Source: Sphingobacteriaceae bacterium (lineage in GTDB: Bacteria > Bacteroidota > Bacteroidia > Sphingobacteriales > Sphingobacteriaceae). From it: DNA of 51,230 bases. The first letter of the stretch is position 1, and every line of letters starts with the position of its first letter. Below the pieces are notes generated by a model. The model searched no databases, was not told where the DNA came from, and saw only the letters and a list, made by a program, of their open reading frames with translations. Position numbers and translations under genes: made by a program. Shown here piece by piece: positions 8,450-17,877 of the stretch. Location of the stretch: NCBI GenBank assembly GCA_947459195.1, contig CANHCS010000006.1, positions 1 through 51,230 on the forward strand. The letters are read 5' to 3'.

Positions 8450-9241
8450 ATGAATAACCTGGATCTGAATTTTCTACAATTTCGTTTACTCGATGCCATT
8501 GACATTCTCTTGGTGGCCATCATCATTTATTATGTGTATAGCCTCATCAGAGGGACCATTGCGGTAAACATATTGCTCGGAATCAGCATCATTTATATCG
8601 GTTATTTTTTAGTGCAACAAGCACAAATGCGTTTGTTGAGTCAGATTTTAGGTGGATTCATCAGCTTGGGGTTCATCGCCCTGATCATTGTTTTTCAACA
8701 GGAGATCAGGCGATTTTTATTGCTGCTTGGTAAAAATGCCTCTCTGCAGAGAAATAAGGCCTGGTGGCTGTTCCTGTTTGGTAAAAAAGAAGAAATCAAC
8801 CAAAATATCAATCGAATTAAACCCATTTTAGATGCCTGCAGAAGCATGCAAAAATCTAAAACCGGAGCATTGATCGTCTTTTCCAAATACTTTGAAGAAC
8901 AACATTTTCAAAACAGTGGCGAGATCCTGAACGCCAGCATCTCCAAGCGATTACTCGAAAGTATTTTTCAAAAAAACAGCCCTTTGCACGATGGTGCGGT
9001 CATCATTGCTGAAAATAAGATCAAATCTGCTTCTTGTATTTTACCATTGACTGAAAATGATCGTTTGCCTGCACATTTCGGACTCAGACACAGGGCAGGA
9101 ATCGGCATTTCAGAGGTGAGTGATGTGCTAGCGGTCATCATTTCTGAAGAAAGTGGAGAAATAGCCTATGCCAGACAAGGAAAGGCAAAAATGAAAGTCA
9201 GTTTCTCCGAACTAGAGCGATTGCTCTTGAGGTATTTATAA
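8450..9241 (+). CDS. cdaA: diadenylate cyclase, CdaA type
   Basis: Membrane enzyme that makes cyclic di-AMP from two ATP. 263 residues: three N-terminal membrane segments (about 10-90) and a cytoplasmic DAC domain (about 115-260) with the signature LHDGAVII (about 179) and GLRHRAGIG (about 209), the DGA and RHR motifs of the active site. It is downstream of folP and ends at a terminator. No c-di-AMP phosphodiesterase or CdaR-like regulator is adjacent. The nrnA gene at 29426 encodes a DHH-DHHA1 phosphodiesterase that could degrade the linear product pApA; that link is inference. Confidence 0.95.
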   Translation: MNNLDLNFLQFRLLDAIDILLVAIIIYYVYSLIRGTIAVNILLGISIIYIGYFLVQQAQMRLLSQILGGFISLGFIALIIVFQQEIRRFLLLLGKNASLQRNKAWWLFLFGKKEEINQNINRIKPILDACRSMQKSKTGALIVFSKYFEEQHFQNSGEILNASISKRLLESIFQKNSPLHDGAVIIAENKIKSASCILPLTENDRLPAHFGLRHRAGIGISEVSDVLAVIISEESGEIAYARQGKAKMKVSFSELERLLLRYL

Positions 9242-9242
9242 A

Positions 9243-9269
9243 AAAAAGCCCCCGTTCCGGGAGCTTTTT
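9243..9269. terminator. bidirectional terminator between cdaA and the bacilliredoxin gene
   Basis: A-tract, GCCCCCG, loop TTC, CGGGAGC, T-tract: a seven-bp stem with one mismatch, flanked by A and T runs so that it can serve both convergent genes. Confidence 0.8.
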
Positions 9270-9272
9270 CTT

Positions 9273-9683
9273 TTAGCAGTACTGCTCGAATGCGGCAGCC
9301 AGGTTATCAGCTATGAGTTCGGCACTTCTGCCTTCAATTTGATGACGTTCAATCATGTGAACCAATTCACCATTTTTAAACAATGCAATGGCAGGCGATG
9401 AAGGTGGGAAAGGCAACATATGAGCACGAGCCTGATCCACGGCATCTTTTTCCATTCCGGCAAAAACGGTCAGCAAATGATCTGGTTTTTTAGCATTATT
9501 CACTGCCATTCTAACACCAGGCCTTGCATTGGCTGCGGCACATCCGCAAACAGAATTGACCACCACCAGGGCAGTTCCTTCACTTTTGATGGCATCATCT
9601 ACTTCAGCAGCAGTTTTCAATTCTTTAAACCCTGCTTTGGTTAACTCTTCACGCATGGGCGCTACTAAATATTCTGGATACAT
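9273..9683 (-). CDS. bacilliredoxin, BrxA/BrxB (YphP/YqiW) family
   Basis: 136-residue thioredoxin-fold protein that removes bacillithiol from mixed disulfides on proteins. The family signature CGC lies in VNSVCGCAAANARPG (about 44-58), and the N-terminus MYPEYLVAPMREEL is the family norm. I start at the ATG at 9683; the in-frame GTG at 9702-9704 touches the -7 box TATTTTTG (9704-9711, minus) and would sit at the transcription start. Its presence fits bshA at 40694 and ytxJ at 33831 in the same window. BrxA cannot be told from BrxB by sequence alone. It is divergent from ahcY. Confidence 0.92.
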   Translation of the reverse strand: MYPEYLVAPMREELTKAGFKELKTAAEVDDAIKSEGTALVVVNSVCGCAAANARPGVRMAVNNAKKPDHLLTVFAGMEKDAVDQARAHMLPFPPSSPAIALFKNGELVHMIERHQIEGRSAELIADNLAAAFEQYC

Positions 9684-9703
9684 ATTTGTACTAATTATTT
9701 GCA

Positions 9704-9711
9704 CAAAAATA
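9704..9711 (-). promoter_or_regulatory. -7 box of the bacilliredoxin promoter
   Basis: Minus-strand TATTTTTG, consensus TAnnTTTG, ends 20 bases before the ATG at 9683. Confidence 0.65.
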
Positions 9712-9798
9712 CAAATTATGAACAGCTCAGCATACCCAATAAGCAGAACAGCTACTTAATTTACAAAGCATTGACTTCAATTTTAGCCTATTATTACG

Positions 9799-9806
9799 TA
9801 AATTTG
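9799..9806 (+). promoter_or_regulatory. -7 box of the ahcY promoter
   Basis: TAAATTTG matches TAnnTTTG and ends 26 bases before the ahcY ATG. A TTG at 9771-9773 is 25 bases upstream, rather far for a -33 element. No SAH riboswitch structure is evident. Confidence 0.65.
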
Positions 9807-9832
9807 CGATTCAAACTTAAAAACAAAAAACT

Positions 9833-11152
9833 ATGTCATCAGTAGAGACGAAAACTTATGTTCCTTTCAAAGTAAAGGACATCTCCCTGGCCGAATGGGG
9901 TCGTAAAGAAATTCAGTTAGCAGAAGCAGAAATGCCAGGTTTAATGGCCCTTCGTAAAGAATACGGAGCCGCTAAACCACTCAAAGGTGCCCGCATTGCC
10001 GGCTGCTTGCACATGACCATTCAAACTGCCGTATTAATTGAAACATTGGTAGAACTGGGTGCTGAAGTAACCTGGTCATCATGTAATATTTTTTCTACCC
10101 AGGATCATGCCGCTGCAGCTATTGCCGCTGCAGGTATTTCAGTGTACGCCTGGAAGGGGATGGATGCAGAAGAATTCGACTGGTGCATTGAACAAACTTT
10201 GTTCTTCGGTGCAGATCGTCAGCCATTAAATATGATCTTAGATGATGGTGGCGATTTAACCAATATGGTTTTTGATAATTACCCTGAATTGATTTCAGGC
10301 ATCAAAGGTTTATCAGAAGAAACCACTACCGGAGTGTTACGTTTATATGAGCGCATGAAGAATGGCACCTTGCACCTTCCTGCCATCAATGTAAACGACT
10401 CAGTTACAAAATCGAAATTTGATAATAAATATGGCTGCCGCGAATCATTAGTAGATGCCATTCGCCGTGCTACCGACGTAATGATGGCCGGTAAAGTTGC
10501 GGTAGTTGCTGGTTATGGCGATGTGGGTAAAGGTTCAGCAGATTCATTAAAAAATTCTGGTGTTCGAGTGATCGTTACCGAGATCGACCCGATCTGCGCT
10601 TTACAAGCTGCCATGGAAGGTTATGAAGTGAAAAAATTCGCTGATGCGGTCAAAGAAGCCGATATCGTGGTAACTGCCACCGGTAACTGCGACATTGTTC
10701 GTGGCGAACACTTCAAAAGCTTGAAAGATAAAGCCATCGTTTGCAACATAGGTCACTTTGATAATGAAATTGATATGGCCTGGTTGAATAAGAATTATGG
10801 CCATACCAAAGTGGAAATTAAACCACAGGTAGATAAATATACCATCGACGGTAAAGACGTGATTGTTTTGGCAGAAGGTCGTTTGGTGAATTTGGGTTGT
10901 GCTACTGGTCACCCTTCATTTGTAATGTCGGCTTCATTTACCAACCAAACAATCGCACAATTAGAATTATGGCAAAACCCTGGTAAATACGAAAACAAAG
11001 TTTATACCTTACCTAAAGAGTTAGACGAAAAAGTAGCTCGTTTACACTTAGGAAAAATTGGTGTTGAACTGGATGTATTAGAACCACATCAAGCCGAATA
11101 CATTGGCGTAGCTGTTAACGGTCCATTCAAATCTGACGAATACCGTTACTAA
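9833..11152 (+). CDS. ahcY: adenosylhomocysteinase
   Basis: Hydrolyses S-adenosylhomocysteine to adenosine and homocysteine, closing the SAM methylation cycle. 439 residues, usual length. Visible features: substrate region [13 protein letters not shown] (about 61-73), [16 protein letters not shown] (about 83), DDGGDLTN (about 142), the NAD-binding loop [12 protein letters not shown] (about 225-236), [10 protein letters not shown] (about 305) and the C-terminal lysine-tyrosine tail FKSDEYRY that reaches the partner subunit in the tetramer. It is monocistronic: own promoter, and a strong terminator at 11173. Divergent from the bacilliredoxin gene, which also concerns thiol metabolism. Confidence 0.97.
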   Translation: MSSVETKTYVPFKVKDISLAEWGRKEIQLAEAEMPGLMALRKEYGAAKPLKGARIAGCLHMTIQTAVLIETLVELGAEVTWSSCNIFSTQDHAAAAIAAAGISVYAWKGMDAEEFDWCIEQTLFFGADRQPLNMILDDGGDLTNMVFDNYPELISGIKGLSEETTTGVLRLYERMKNGTLHLPAINVNDSVTKSKFDNKYGCRESLVDAIRRATDVMMAGKVAVVAGYGDVGKGSADSLKNSGVRVIVTEIDPICALQAAMEGYEVKKFADAVKEADIVVTATGNCDIVRGEHFKSLKDKAIVCNIGHFDNEIDMAWLNKNYGHTKVEIKPQVDKYTIDGKDVIVLAEGRLVNLGCATGHPSFVMSASFTNQTIAQLELWQNPGKYENKVYTLPKELDEKVARLHLGKIGVELDVLEPHQAEYIGVAVNGPFKSDEYRY

Positions 11153-11172
11153 CACAAATCACTTTTTCTTTG

Positions 11173-11207
11173 AAAAAGGGGTGGAACAAAAGTTCTACCC
11201 CTTTTTT
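11173..11207 (+). terminator. ahcY terminator
   Basis: AAAAAGGGGTGGAAC, loop AAAA, GTTCTACCCCTTTTT: a long stem with one G-T pair followed by more T residues. A TTG at 11170 in frame with the next gene lies at the base of this hairpin and is not a credible start. Confidence 0.88.
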
Positions 11208-11298
11208 ATTTTTAGTCAAATACTTTAATAGATCTATCCTACGTTATTGCTTAATAAAACATAGCTCATACTTATTTATTAACCAAATAACATTATTT

Positions 11299-13914
11299 AT
11301 GAAAAAGATCTATCCCGTCTTGGTGCTACTATGCCTCAGCCAGACATTTTCTTATGGGCAGGGTTACAGCCTGCTCAACAACAGTAATTACTCGCCGATC
11401 AATTCCATTTATTTTAATCCGGCAAAAATTGCCGATTCCAAACAGAGACTACAAATCAACCTGATGTCGGGTAGTCTTTATTTGGCCAATGATTATGGCA
11501 AGTTGAAATCCATTCCGAAAATTGTGCAGGTGGTGCAAAAAAATGGCGAATTTGACGATTTGCTGGAGATACAGCTCAACGGTAAAAACAAAAATCTAGA
11601 CTTCGGTATCGAAACTCGTTTGCCCTCATTTGTTGCATCTTTAGGAAAAAGCCAAAGTTTCGGGTTTAGCAGCAGGGTGAGAATGTTATTCAATGCAGGC
11701 AATGTATCAGAAGCATTGATGCCCATCCTGACCAAAGGTCTGCAAAACACAGATCAATTTCAGAATATCCCAGATGCTTCCTTCGATCTGAGTGGCAACA
11801 TGTTTGGTGAAGCAGGTTTTACCTATGCCCGCAATCTGCTGAACACAGGGAAACACGTATTAAAAGCCGGAGCCACCGGAAAGTATTTGTGGGGAGTGGG
11901 CAATGCTCGGGTGAGTAGCAATCAAACCAATATTTCGATCATCGATAATGGCACATACAAAACAGTGGCAACCACAGGTGTGAACATTAGCTCTAAAGTA
12001 TCTGATGGCAAACTGCTCGACCCTGCAAACTATACACTGACCATGAGAAATCTGGCCAATGGCAGAGGTCAGGGTTTTGGTGCCGATTTAGGTTTTGAAT
12101 ACGAATTCAGACCCAAATTTGCCAAGTACCGATACGAAGTGGATGGCAAAATGCTCAGTGACAATTCCGTACCGCAATATGCCCTAAAATTTGGTTTTTC
12201 CATCACAGATATGGGGTCCATCACTTATGCCAAAGGCAAAACCATTGGTTTAAATCATGCACCTTATCACGAGTGGTCAGAAGCAAATGTCTTAAGTTTT
12301 GATCCTGCAGATCTGGAACAATCCTTGATCGACGTTTACGGACCAGCTTCGGTAAGCTCCAGCCTCAACTATAGATCAAAATTGCCCACACGCCTTAACA
12401 TGAACCTGGATGTAAAAGTTGCCAAGAATTTTTACGTGGCTGCCAATTATATGAATGGCATGTCTAAAAAAACAGATGCCATCGATCCAAACGGGATGCT
12501 TTTAGGAATTCACCCAAGGATAGAAAAACCTGGCTATGAAATTGCGGTCCCCATTACCTATTCATCGCGATACAAAAAAACTAACATTGGTTTGGCTACC
12601 CGAACCGGAGGGTTTTTTATCGGAACAGATGATATTGGTGGTGCCATCGGCATTGGTAAATGGACTTCAATCAACTTATATGCCGGTATCAATTTATCTA
12701 TTGGTAAAAAACGGATCAGTGACCGTGATGGAGACCATATCAGCGATAAGTTAGATAAATGTCCAAAAGTAGCTGGTCCAAAAGAAAATGATGGTTGTCC
12801 TTGGCCTGATGTGGATAAAGACGGTATACCCGACAAGGACGATGCCTGCCCTGCTTTGGCCGGACCTGAAAAAACTCATGGCTGCCCAGACACAGACGGG
12901 GATGGTATAGCAGATAACGGCGATAATTGCCCTACAATTCCTGGAACCATTGCGGCACAGGGTTGCCCCGATGCAGATGGTGACGGCATTGCCGACAAGG
13001 AAGACTTATGCCCTACGCTGCCTGGAAGCCGCGATGCCAAAGGCTGCCCAGACAGAGATGCAGATGGCATTACCGATCGCGATGACCTTTGCCCTGACCT
13101 GGCTGGAACAGCTGCCTTAAGAGGTTGTCCGGATAAAGATAATGACGGTATCACAGATGCGGAAGACCGTTGTCCTGAGTTGGCAGGCAGTTTAGCGCTG
13201 AAAGGTTGCCCAGACCGTGATAATGACGGTATTGCCGATCAGGAGGATGCTTGTCCGGATGCAGCCGGACCGCTCATGGCCAAAGGTTGCCCTGATACAG
13301 ATAAAGATGGTATCCTGGATAGCCAAGATGCTTGTCCTACAATTCCAGGACCATTGGCACTTAAAGGCTGCCCTGATAAAGATGGTGACGGTATTGGCGA
13401 CAGCGAAGACGCTTGTCCGGAAATTCCTGGTCCATTATCAAGTAAAGGTTGTCCGGATAAAGATGGAGACGGCGTACCAGATAAAGACGATAAATGTATC
13501 GATCAGGTAGGACCAGCCTCCAATAGCGGATGTCCGGTTACCGAAAAACCAGTTTTGACCAAAGTGGAAGAGAAAATCATCTTTACGGCGGTAGCCGACT
13601 TGCAATTTGAAACCGGGAAATCAGTGATCAAAGCTTACTCTTACGACAGCTTGGATGAACTGGCCGCATTGATGGTAAAACGTCCGGAGTTAACGCTCAT
13701 TCTTTCCGGTCATACCGATAATGTGGGAAAACCGGCTTCCAATAAAATTTTGAGTGTGAAACGTGCTCAGGCGGTAAAAAACTATTTAGCCGATGCGGGT
13801 GTAGACCCAAGTCGTATCGCTGCGGTTGGTTACGGAAGTACCAAACCTATTGCAAGCAATAAAACACCTCAGGGTCGTCAGAAAAACAGAAGGGTTGAGT
13901 TTAAGGTGAACTAA
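11299..13914 (+). CDS. outer-membrane OmpA-family protein with beta-barrel-like N-terminus and ten TSP type-3 repeats
   Basis: 871 residues from the ATG at 11299. Order: signal peptide ending near TFSYGQ (1-21), a large domain resembling the DUF5723 outer-membrane family (about 22-470), ten DxDxDGIxD repeats with paired cysteines (about 475-746), and a C-terminal OmpA peptidoglycan-binding domain (about 765-871) with LILSGHTDNVGKPASN and RRVEFKVN. By homology the barrel sits in the outer membrane, the repeats bind calcium, and OmpA anchors to the cell wall. The frame stays open a further 43 codons upstream only through the ahcY terminator. The gene is monocistronic, with a hairpin after the stop. 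The exact function is unknown. Confidence 0.9.
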   Translation: MKKIYPVLVLLCLSQTFSYGQGYSLLNNSNYSPINSIYFNPAKIADSKQRLQINLMSGSLYLANDYGKLKSIPKIVQVVQKNGEFDDLLEIQLNGKNKNLDFGIETRLPSFVASLGKSQSFGFSSRVRMLFNAGNVSEALMPILTKGLQNTDQFQNIPDASFDLSGNMFGEAGFTYARNLLNTGKHVLKAGATGKYLWGVGNARVSSNQTNISIIDNGTYKTVATTGVNISSKVSDGKLLDPANYTLTMRNLANGRGQGFGADLGFEYEFRPKFAKYRYEVDGKMLSDNSVPQYALKFGFSITDMGSITYAKGKTIGLNHAPYHEWSEANVLSFDPADLEQSLIDVYGPASVSSSLNYRSKLPTRLNMNLDVKVAKNFYVAANYMNGMSKKTDAIDPNGMLLGIHPRIEKPGYEIAVPITYSSRYKKTNIGLATRTGGFFIGTDDIGGAIGIGKWTSINLYAGINLSIGKKRISDRDGDHISDKLDKCPKVAGPKENDGCPWPDVDKDGIPDKDDACPALAGPEKTHGCPDTDGDGIADNGDNCPTIPGTIAAQGCPDADGDGIADKEDLCPTLPGSRDAKGCPDRDADGITDRDDLCPDLAGTAALRGCPDKDNDGITDAEDRCPELAGSLALKGCPDRDNDGIADQEDACPDAAGPLMAKGCPDTDKDGILDSQDACPTIPGPLALKGCPDKDGDGIGDSEDACPEIPGPLSSKGCPDKDGDGVPDKDDKCIDQVGPASNSGCPVTEKPVLTKVEEKIIFTAVADLQFETGKSVIKAYSYDSLDELAALMVKRPELTLILSGHTDNVGKPASNKILSVKRAQAVKNYLADAGVDPSRIAAVGYGSTKPIASNKTPQGRQKNRRVEFKVN
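12721..13536 (+). repeat. ten tandem 81-bp units encoding thrombospondin type-3 repeats
   Basis: Each unit encodes 27 residues of the pattern DxDxDGIxDxxDxCPxxxGxxxxxGCP; two extra residues (WP) follow unit 1. The acidic positions are intact in all ten and two cysteines recur per unit. Units differ at many third positions, so the array is old rather than freshly expanded. Confidence 0.92.
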
Positions 13915-13935
13915 TGGTTGGTGGTTAGTGGTGTG

Positions 13936-13967
13936 AAAGGCCGTTTCGGAAAATCGAGCGGCCTTTT
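13936..13967 (+). terminator. terminator after the OmpA-type gene
   Basis: AAAGGCCG pairs with CGGCCTTT, with a partly paired interior (TTTCG/CGA), followed by a short T-rich tail. Confidence 0.7.
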
Positions 13968-14009
13968 GCTTTATTATCATAAAATTACACGATTAGAAAG
14001 CAGCTTTGT

Positions 14010-14017
14010 TATTTTTG
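14010..14017 (+). promoter_or_regulatory. -7 box of the pdxJ promoter, 4 bases before the ATG
   Basis: TATTTTTG, then AAGC, then ATG. The start of transcription should fall at or beside the start codon, predicting a leaderless message. No clear -33 TTG was seen. Confidence 0.65.
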
Positions 14018-14021
14018 AAGC

Positions 14022-14741
14022 ATGACAAAACTTTCGGTGAACATCAACAAGTTTGCAACCATCCGCAATTCAAGAGGTGGTAATAATCCCAATCTAATTC
14101 AAGTTGCAAAAGATGCAGAACGCTTCGGGGCACAGGGAATTACCGTACATCCCAGACCTGATGAGCGGCACATCCGCTATAGCGATGTGTATGAGCTCCG
14201 GGAGATCATTACCACCGAATTTAATATTGAAGGAAACCCAAGGGAAGAGAAATTTGTAAAACTAGTTTTAGACAATAAACCTACTCAAGTGACCCTGGTT
14301 CCTGATGCCACTGGGCAGCTGACTTCCAATCACGGCTGGGACACCATCCAACATCAAGCCTTTTTAAAAGATATCATCGCTGAATTCAAATCAGCAGGAA
14401 TTCGGGTATCTATTTTCGTCGATCCTGACCTGAAAATGGTAGAAGCCGCTGCTTCCACAGGTACCGACCGAATTGAGTTATACACCGAGGCTTATGCCCA
14501 AAATTTTCAACAAAATAAAATAACAGCCATTCAACCTTACCAGGATGCGGCCGCTTTAGCTAAAGAACTTGGAATAGGATTGAACGCAGGCCACGACCTC
14601 GATCTACATAATCTGCGCTATTTTGCTCAAAATGTAGTTGATTTACAGGAAGTAAGCATCGGGCATGCCCTGGTTTGCGATTGCCTTTACCTCGGAATGG
14701 AGAATACCATTCAACGTTATTTGTATCAGCTGAAAGCTTAA
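14022..14741 (+). CDS. pdxJ: pyridoxine 5'-phosphate synthase
   Basis: Last step of DXP-dependent vitamin B6 synthesis: joins 1-deoxyxylulose 5-phosphate and 3-amino-2-oxopropyl phosphate into pyridoxine 5'-phosphate. 239 residues, a TIM barrel of normal length. Family blocks: LSVNINKFATIRNSRGG (4-20), GITVHPRPDERHI (about 38-50), FNIEGNP (about 67), LVPD (about 92), GLNAGHDLDLHNL (about 187-199) and SIGHALVCDC (about 213). It stands alone, with a -7 box four bases before its ATG. A weak hairpin lies 38 bases downstream. PLP is the cofactor of gcvP downstream and kbl upstream, which may be coincidence. Confidence 0.95.
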   Translation: MTKLSVNINKFATIRNSRGGNNPNLIQVAKDAERFGAQGITVHPRPDERHIRYSDVYELREIITTEFNIEGNPREEKFVKLVLDNKPTQVTLVPDATGQLTSNHGWDTIQHQAFLKDIIAEFKSAGIRVSIFVDPDLKMVEAAASTGTDRIELYTEAYAQNFQQNKITAIQPYQDAAALAKELGIGLNAGHDLDLHNLRYFAQNVVDLQEVSIGHALVCDCLYLGMENTIQRYLYQLKA

Positions 14742-14778
14742 AAAATTGTGTAAAATTTTACTTTCAAAGGGCACAATT

Positions 14779-14808
14779 AGGTGCTCGTTTCCATCGCATT
14801 GAGCGCCT
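14779..14808 (+). terminator. possible hairpin between pdxJ and gcvP
   Basis: AGGTGCTC can pair with GAGCGCCT (one G-T pair) around a 14-base loop. No T-tract follows, so it may be a weak terminator or a site near the gcvP promoter. Confidence 0.35.
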
Positions 14809-14815
14809 AAAATAT

Positions 14816-14823
14816 TAACTTTG
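14816..14823 (+). promoter_or_regulatory. -7 box of the gcvP promoter
   Basis: TAACTTTG matches TAnnTTTG and ends 26 bases before the gcvP ATG. I see no glycine riboswitch in the 108-base gap. Confidence 0.6.
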
Positions 14824-14849
14824 CTGCATCATAAAATTTCGCAATTTCC

Positions 14850-17735
14850 ATGAGCATCAACGTAAACTATCAGGAAGAATTTAAAAACAGACATATTGCC
14901 CCAGATGCCGCTGCTACCGAGGACATGCTGAAGGCAGTTGGCGTAAAAAGTATCGACGAATTGATCGAACAAACTGTTCCAGCCAATATTCGTTTGAAAC
15001 AAGCGCTGCAGCTTCCTGAACCACAAAGTGAATTCGACTATTTAAATAATTTGAAGCAAACAGCTTCGAAAAACAAGGTCTTCAAATCCTTTATCGGGCA
15101 AGGTTATACCGATGTGATTGTTCCGGGAGTCATACAGCGAAATATTCTTGAAAATCCGGGATGGTATACCCAATATACACCCTATCAAGCAGAAATTGCT
15201 CAAGGCAGGTTACAAGCCCTGCTCAATTACCAAACTATGGTAATTGACCTTACCGGGATGGAAATTGCCAACGCTTCTTTGTTAGATGAAGGTACCGCAG
15301 CGGCAGAAGCCATGTGTATGCAGTACAGCTTGCGAAAAAATGATGATGCCAAAGTGTTCTTTGTTTCTGAAGAAGTTTACCCTCAAACCATTGATATTTT
15401 ACGTACCAGATCTGCTCCGTATGGTATCCAATTAGAAATTGGCGATCACCGCGAGGTAGAATTGAACGATCAGATGTTTGGAGCGATTATTCAATACCCG
15501 GCTGGAAACGGAAATGTTTACGATTACCGTGATTTTGCTAAAAAAGCACAGGAAAAAGATATCAAATTAACAGTTGTGACCGACTTGATGAGCCTGACCT
15601 TACTTACTCCTCCGGGAGAATGGGGTGCAGATATCGTGGTGGGCACCTCGCAACGTTTTGGAATCCCGATGGGATTTGGCGGCCCGCATGCTGCTTTCTT
15701 CGCAACAAAAGAAGAATACAAGCGCTCTATGCCAGGCCGCATCATCGGGGTAACCATCGATTCTGCCGGAAATTATTCCTTGCGTATGGCTCTACAAACA
15801 CGTGAGCAGCATATCCGTCGTGATAAAGCAACCTCCAATATTTGTACTGCTCAAGCACTTTTAGCCATCATGGCCGGGATGTACGCCGCCTATCATGGCC
15901 CTAAAGGATTAAAAGCAATTGCAGAACGTATTCATGGCTTAACAGTGGTATTGGATAAAGCCTTAAAAGAATTGGGATATCAACAAGAAAATAAGCACTA
16001 TTTCGATACCCTGAATCTAGATTTGGGTGAATTGATGGATGCCATTCATGCGGAAGCATTGAACCATGAAATTAACCTGCATTATCGTGGCTCGAACGTG
16101 AGTATCACCATCGACGAAACAACGCGTTTGGAAGACATCGAGACTTTGGCAAGAATTTTCGCCAAAGTAAAAGGTAAAACGGCTCATGATATCAATATCC
16201 AAGGTCTGAGTGCTGATGTAAAGCCACAATACCCTACAGAACTAAGCCGTAAATCAGCTTATCTCACTCATCAGGTATTTAATTCTTACCATTCTGAGCA
16301 TGAGATGCTGCGTTATATCAAATCGCTCGAAGCAAAAGATCTTTCTTTATGTCATTCGATGATCGCTTTGGGCTCATGCACCATGAAACTAAATGCTACT
16401 ACCGAAATGGTTCCGGTAACCTGGGCTGAATTTGGTAAAATACACCCTTTTGCTCCTGCAGACCAAGTGGGTGGCTATATGCAAATTTTTGACGAGCTGA
16501 ACCGATGGTTAAGTGAAATTACCGGTTTTGCTGCGATGAGTTTACAGCCCAATGCGGGCGCTCAGGGCGAGTATGCCGGTTTGATGGTCATCAGAGCTTA
16601 CCACATTGATCGTGGAGAAGGTCACCGTAACGTCGCATTGATTCCATCATCGGCACATGGCACCAACCCAGCTTCGGCTGCAATGGCAGGTATGCAGATT
16701 GTAGTGGTTGCTTGCGATGAAAAAGGAAATATTGATGTTGCCGACCTGAAAGCCAAGGCTGAAGAACACAGTAAAAATCTGTCCTGTTTGATGGTTACCT
16801 ATCCATCTACGCACGGCGTATTTGAAGAATCGATCATCGAGATCTGCGATATCATCCACCAGCACGGTGGACAGGTTTATATGGATGGCGCCAATATGAA
16901 TGCTCAGGTTGGCTTAACCAGCCCGGCTGCCATTGGTGCCGATGTGTGTCACCTGAATTTACACAAGACTTTCTGTATCCCTCACGGTGGTGGCGGCCCT
17001 GGTATGGGTCCGATTGGTGTGGCCAAACACTTGGTGCCTTTCCTTCCGGGACACAGCGTTGTACAGATTGGTGGTGAGAAATCAATTCCTGCTGTTTCTG
17101 CTGCACCATGGGGTTCTGCGTCTATCCTGCTCATCTCTCATGCCTATATTTCCATGATGGGCGGTGATGGATTAACAGAAGCTACCAAGATGGCGATATT
17201 GAATGCCAATTACATCAAATTACGTTTAGAGGCGCATTATCCGGTTTTATATGCCGGCGCCAACGGCCGTTGTGCTCACGAAATGATCTTAGACTGCCGT
17301 TCTTTCAAAAATTTTGGAATTGAAGTAACTGATATTGCCAAACGCTTAATGGATTACGGGTTCCATGCGCCAACTGTATCCTTCCCGGTGGCAGGTACGC
17401 TGATGGTAGAACCAACCGAATCTGAACCTAAGCATGAACTGGATCGTTTTTGCGATGCCATGATTGCCATCAGGTATGAAATTGATGATGTAGAAAAAGG
17501 ATTATCAGATCGTCAGAACAACCCATTGAAAAATGCACCACATACAGCGGCCGTAGTAACGGGCAATGAGTGGGACAAACCTTATACCCGCCAAAAAGCG
17601 GCTTTCCCGCTCCAATATGTGGCTGAACATAAGTTTTGGCCTTCTGTTGGCCGGGTTAACGATACCCATGGCGATCGTACGCTCATTTGCGCTTGTCCAT
17701 CCATCGAAAGCTATGCAGAGGCAAGTGTATCGTAA
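14850..17735 (+). CDS. gcvP: glycine dehydrogenase (decarboxylating), P-protein of the glycine cleavage system
   Basis: PLP enzyme that decarboxylates glycine and passes the aminomethyl group to lipoyl GcvH. The single-chain form, 961 residues, with two homologous halves. N-terminal half: [15 protein letters not shown] (about 81) and [20 protein letters not shown] (about 111-130). C-terminal half: [11 protein letters not shown] region (about 505-515), [12 protein letters not shown] (about 603) and the PLP lysine in [16 protein letters not shown] (about 700-715). Own promoter and strong terminator show it is monocistronic; gcvT and gcvH are not in the window. lipA at 34654 makes the lipoyl group its partner needs. 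Confidence 0.97.
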   Translation: MSINVNYQEEFKNRHIAPDAAATEDMLKAVGVKSIDELIEQTVPANIRLKQALQLPEPQSEFDYLNNLKQTASKNKVFKSFIGQGYTDVIVPGVIQRNILENPGWYTQYTPYQAEIAQGRLQALLNYQTMVIDLTGMEIANASLLDEGTAAAEAMCMQYSLRKNDDAKVFFVSEEVYPQTIDILRTRSAPYGIQLEIGDHREVELNDQMFGAIIQYPAGNGNVYDYRDFAKKAQEKDIKLTVVTDLMSLTLLTPPGEWGADIVVGTSQRFGIPMGFGGPHAAFFATKEEYKRSMPGRIIGVTIDSAGNYSLRMALQTREQHIRRDKATSNICTAQALLAIMAGMYAAYHGPKGLKAIAERIHGLTVVLDKALKELGYQQENKHYFDTLNLDLGELMDAIHAEALNHEINLHYRGSNVSITIDETTRLEDIETLARIFAKVKGKTAHDINIQGLSADVKPQYPTELSRKSAYLTHQVFNSYHSEHEMLRYIKSLEAKDLSLCHSMIALGSCTMKLNATTEMVPVTWAEFGKIHPFAPADQVGGYMQIFDELNRWLSEITGFAAMSLQPNAGAQGEYAGLMVIRAYHIDRGEGHRNVALIPSSAHGTNPASAAMAGMQIVVVACDEKGNIDVADLKAKAEEHSKNLSCLMVTYPSTHGVFEESIIEICDIIHQHGGQVYMDGANMNAQVGLTSPAAIGADVCHLNLHKTFCIPHGGGGPGMGPIGVAKHLVPFLPGHSVVQIGGEKSIPAVSAAPWGSASILLISHAYISMMGGDGLTEATKMAILNANYIKLRLEAHYPVLYAGANGRCAHEMILDCRSFKNFGIEVTDIAKRLMDYGFHAPTVSFPVAGTLMVEPTESEPKHELDRFCDAMIAIRYEIDDVEKGLSDRQNNPLKNAPHTAAVVTGNEWDKPYTRQKAAFPLQYVAEHKFWPSVGRVNDTHGDRTLICACPSIESYAEASVS

Positions 17736-17760
17736 AATAAAACAATGAAAAATCCTATTA

Positions 17761-17788
17761 GGTGGCAGGAATTCCTGCCACCTTTTTT
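17761..17788 (+). terminator. gcvP terminator
   Basis: GGTGGCAGG-AATT-CCTGCCACC, a perfect 22-base palindrome, followed by six T residues. Confidence 0.9.
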
Positions 17789-17877
17789 ATTTCTGTCAAT
17801 TTCCAGTCAAGTCTAAATATTTGTTTAAACATCTATTTATTTTCTTGTATATTCGTTTATTAATCAATTAATCAAAC

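Noticed and set aside
9707-9832. SAH riboswitch before ahcY
   Set aside because: No G/C-rich paired core is visible in this AT-rich 126-base stretch, and the -7 box leaves only about 20-25 bases of leader.
11170-11298. Upstream extension of the OmpA-type protein to a TTG at 11170
   Set aside because: It would begin at the base of the ahcY terminator, and the extension would bury the clear signal peptide starting at 11299.
12876-13154. Antisense frame across the TSP3 repeats
   Set aside because: The repetitive peptide (SLSGQP-like units) is a by-product of the 81-bp repeats on the coding strand.
14742-14849. Glycine riboswitch before gcvP
   Set aside because: I looked for the paired conserved cores; only a short hairpin and a -7 box are present.
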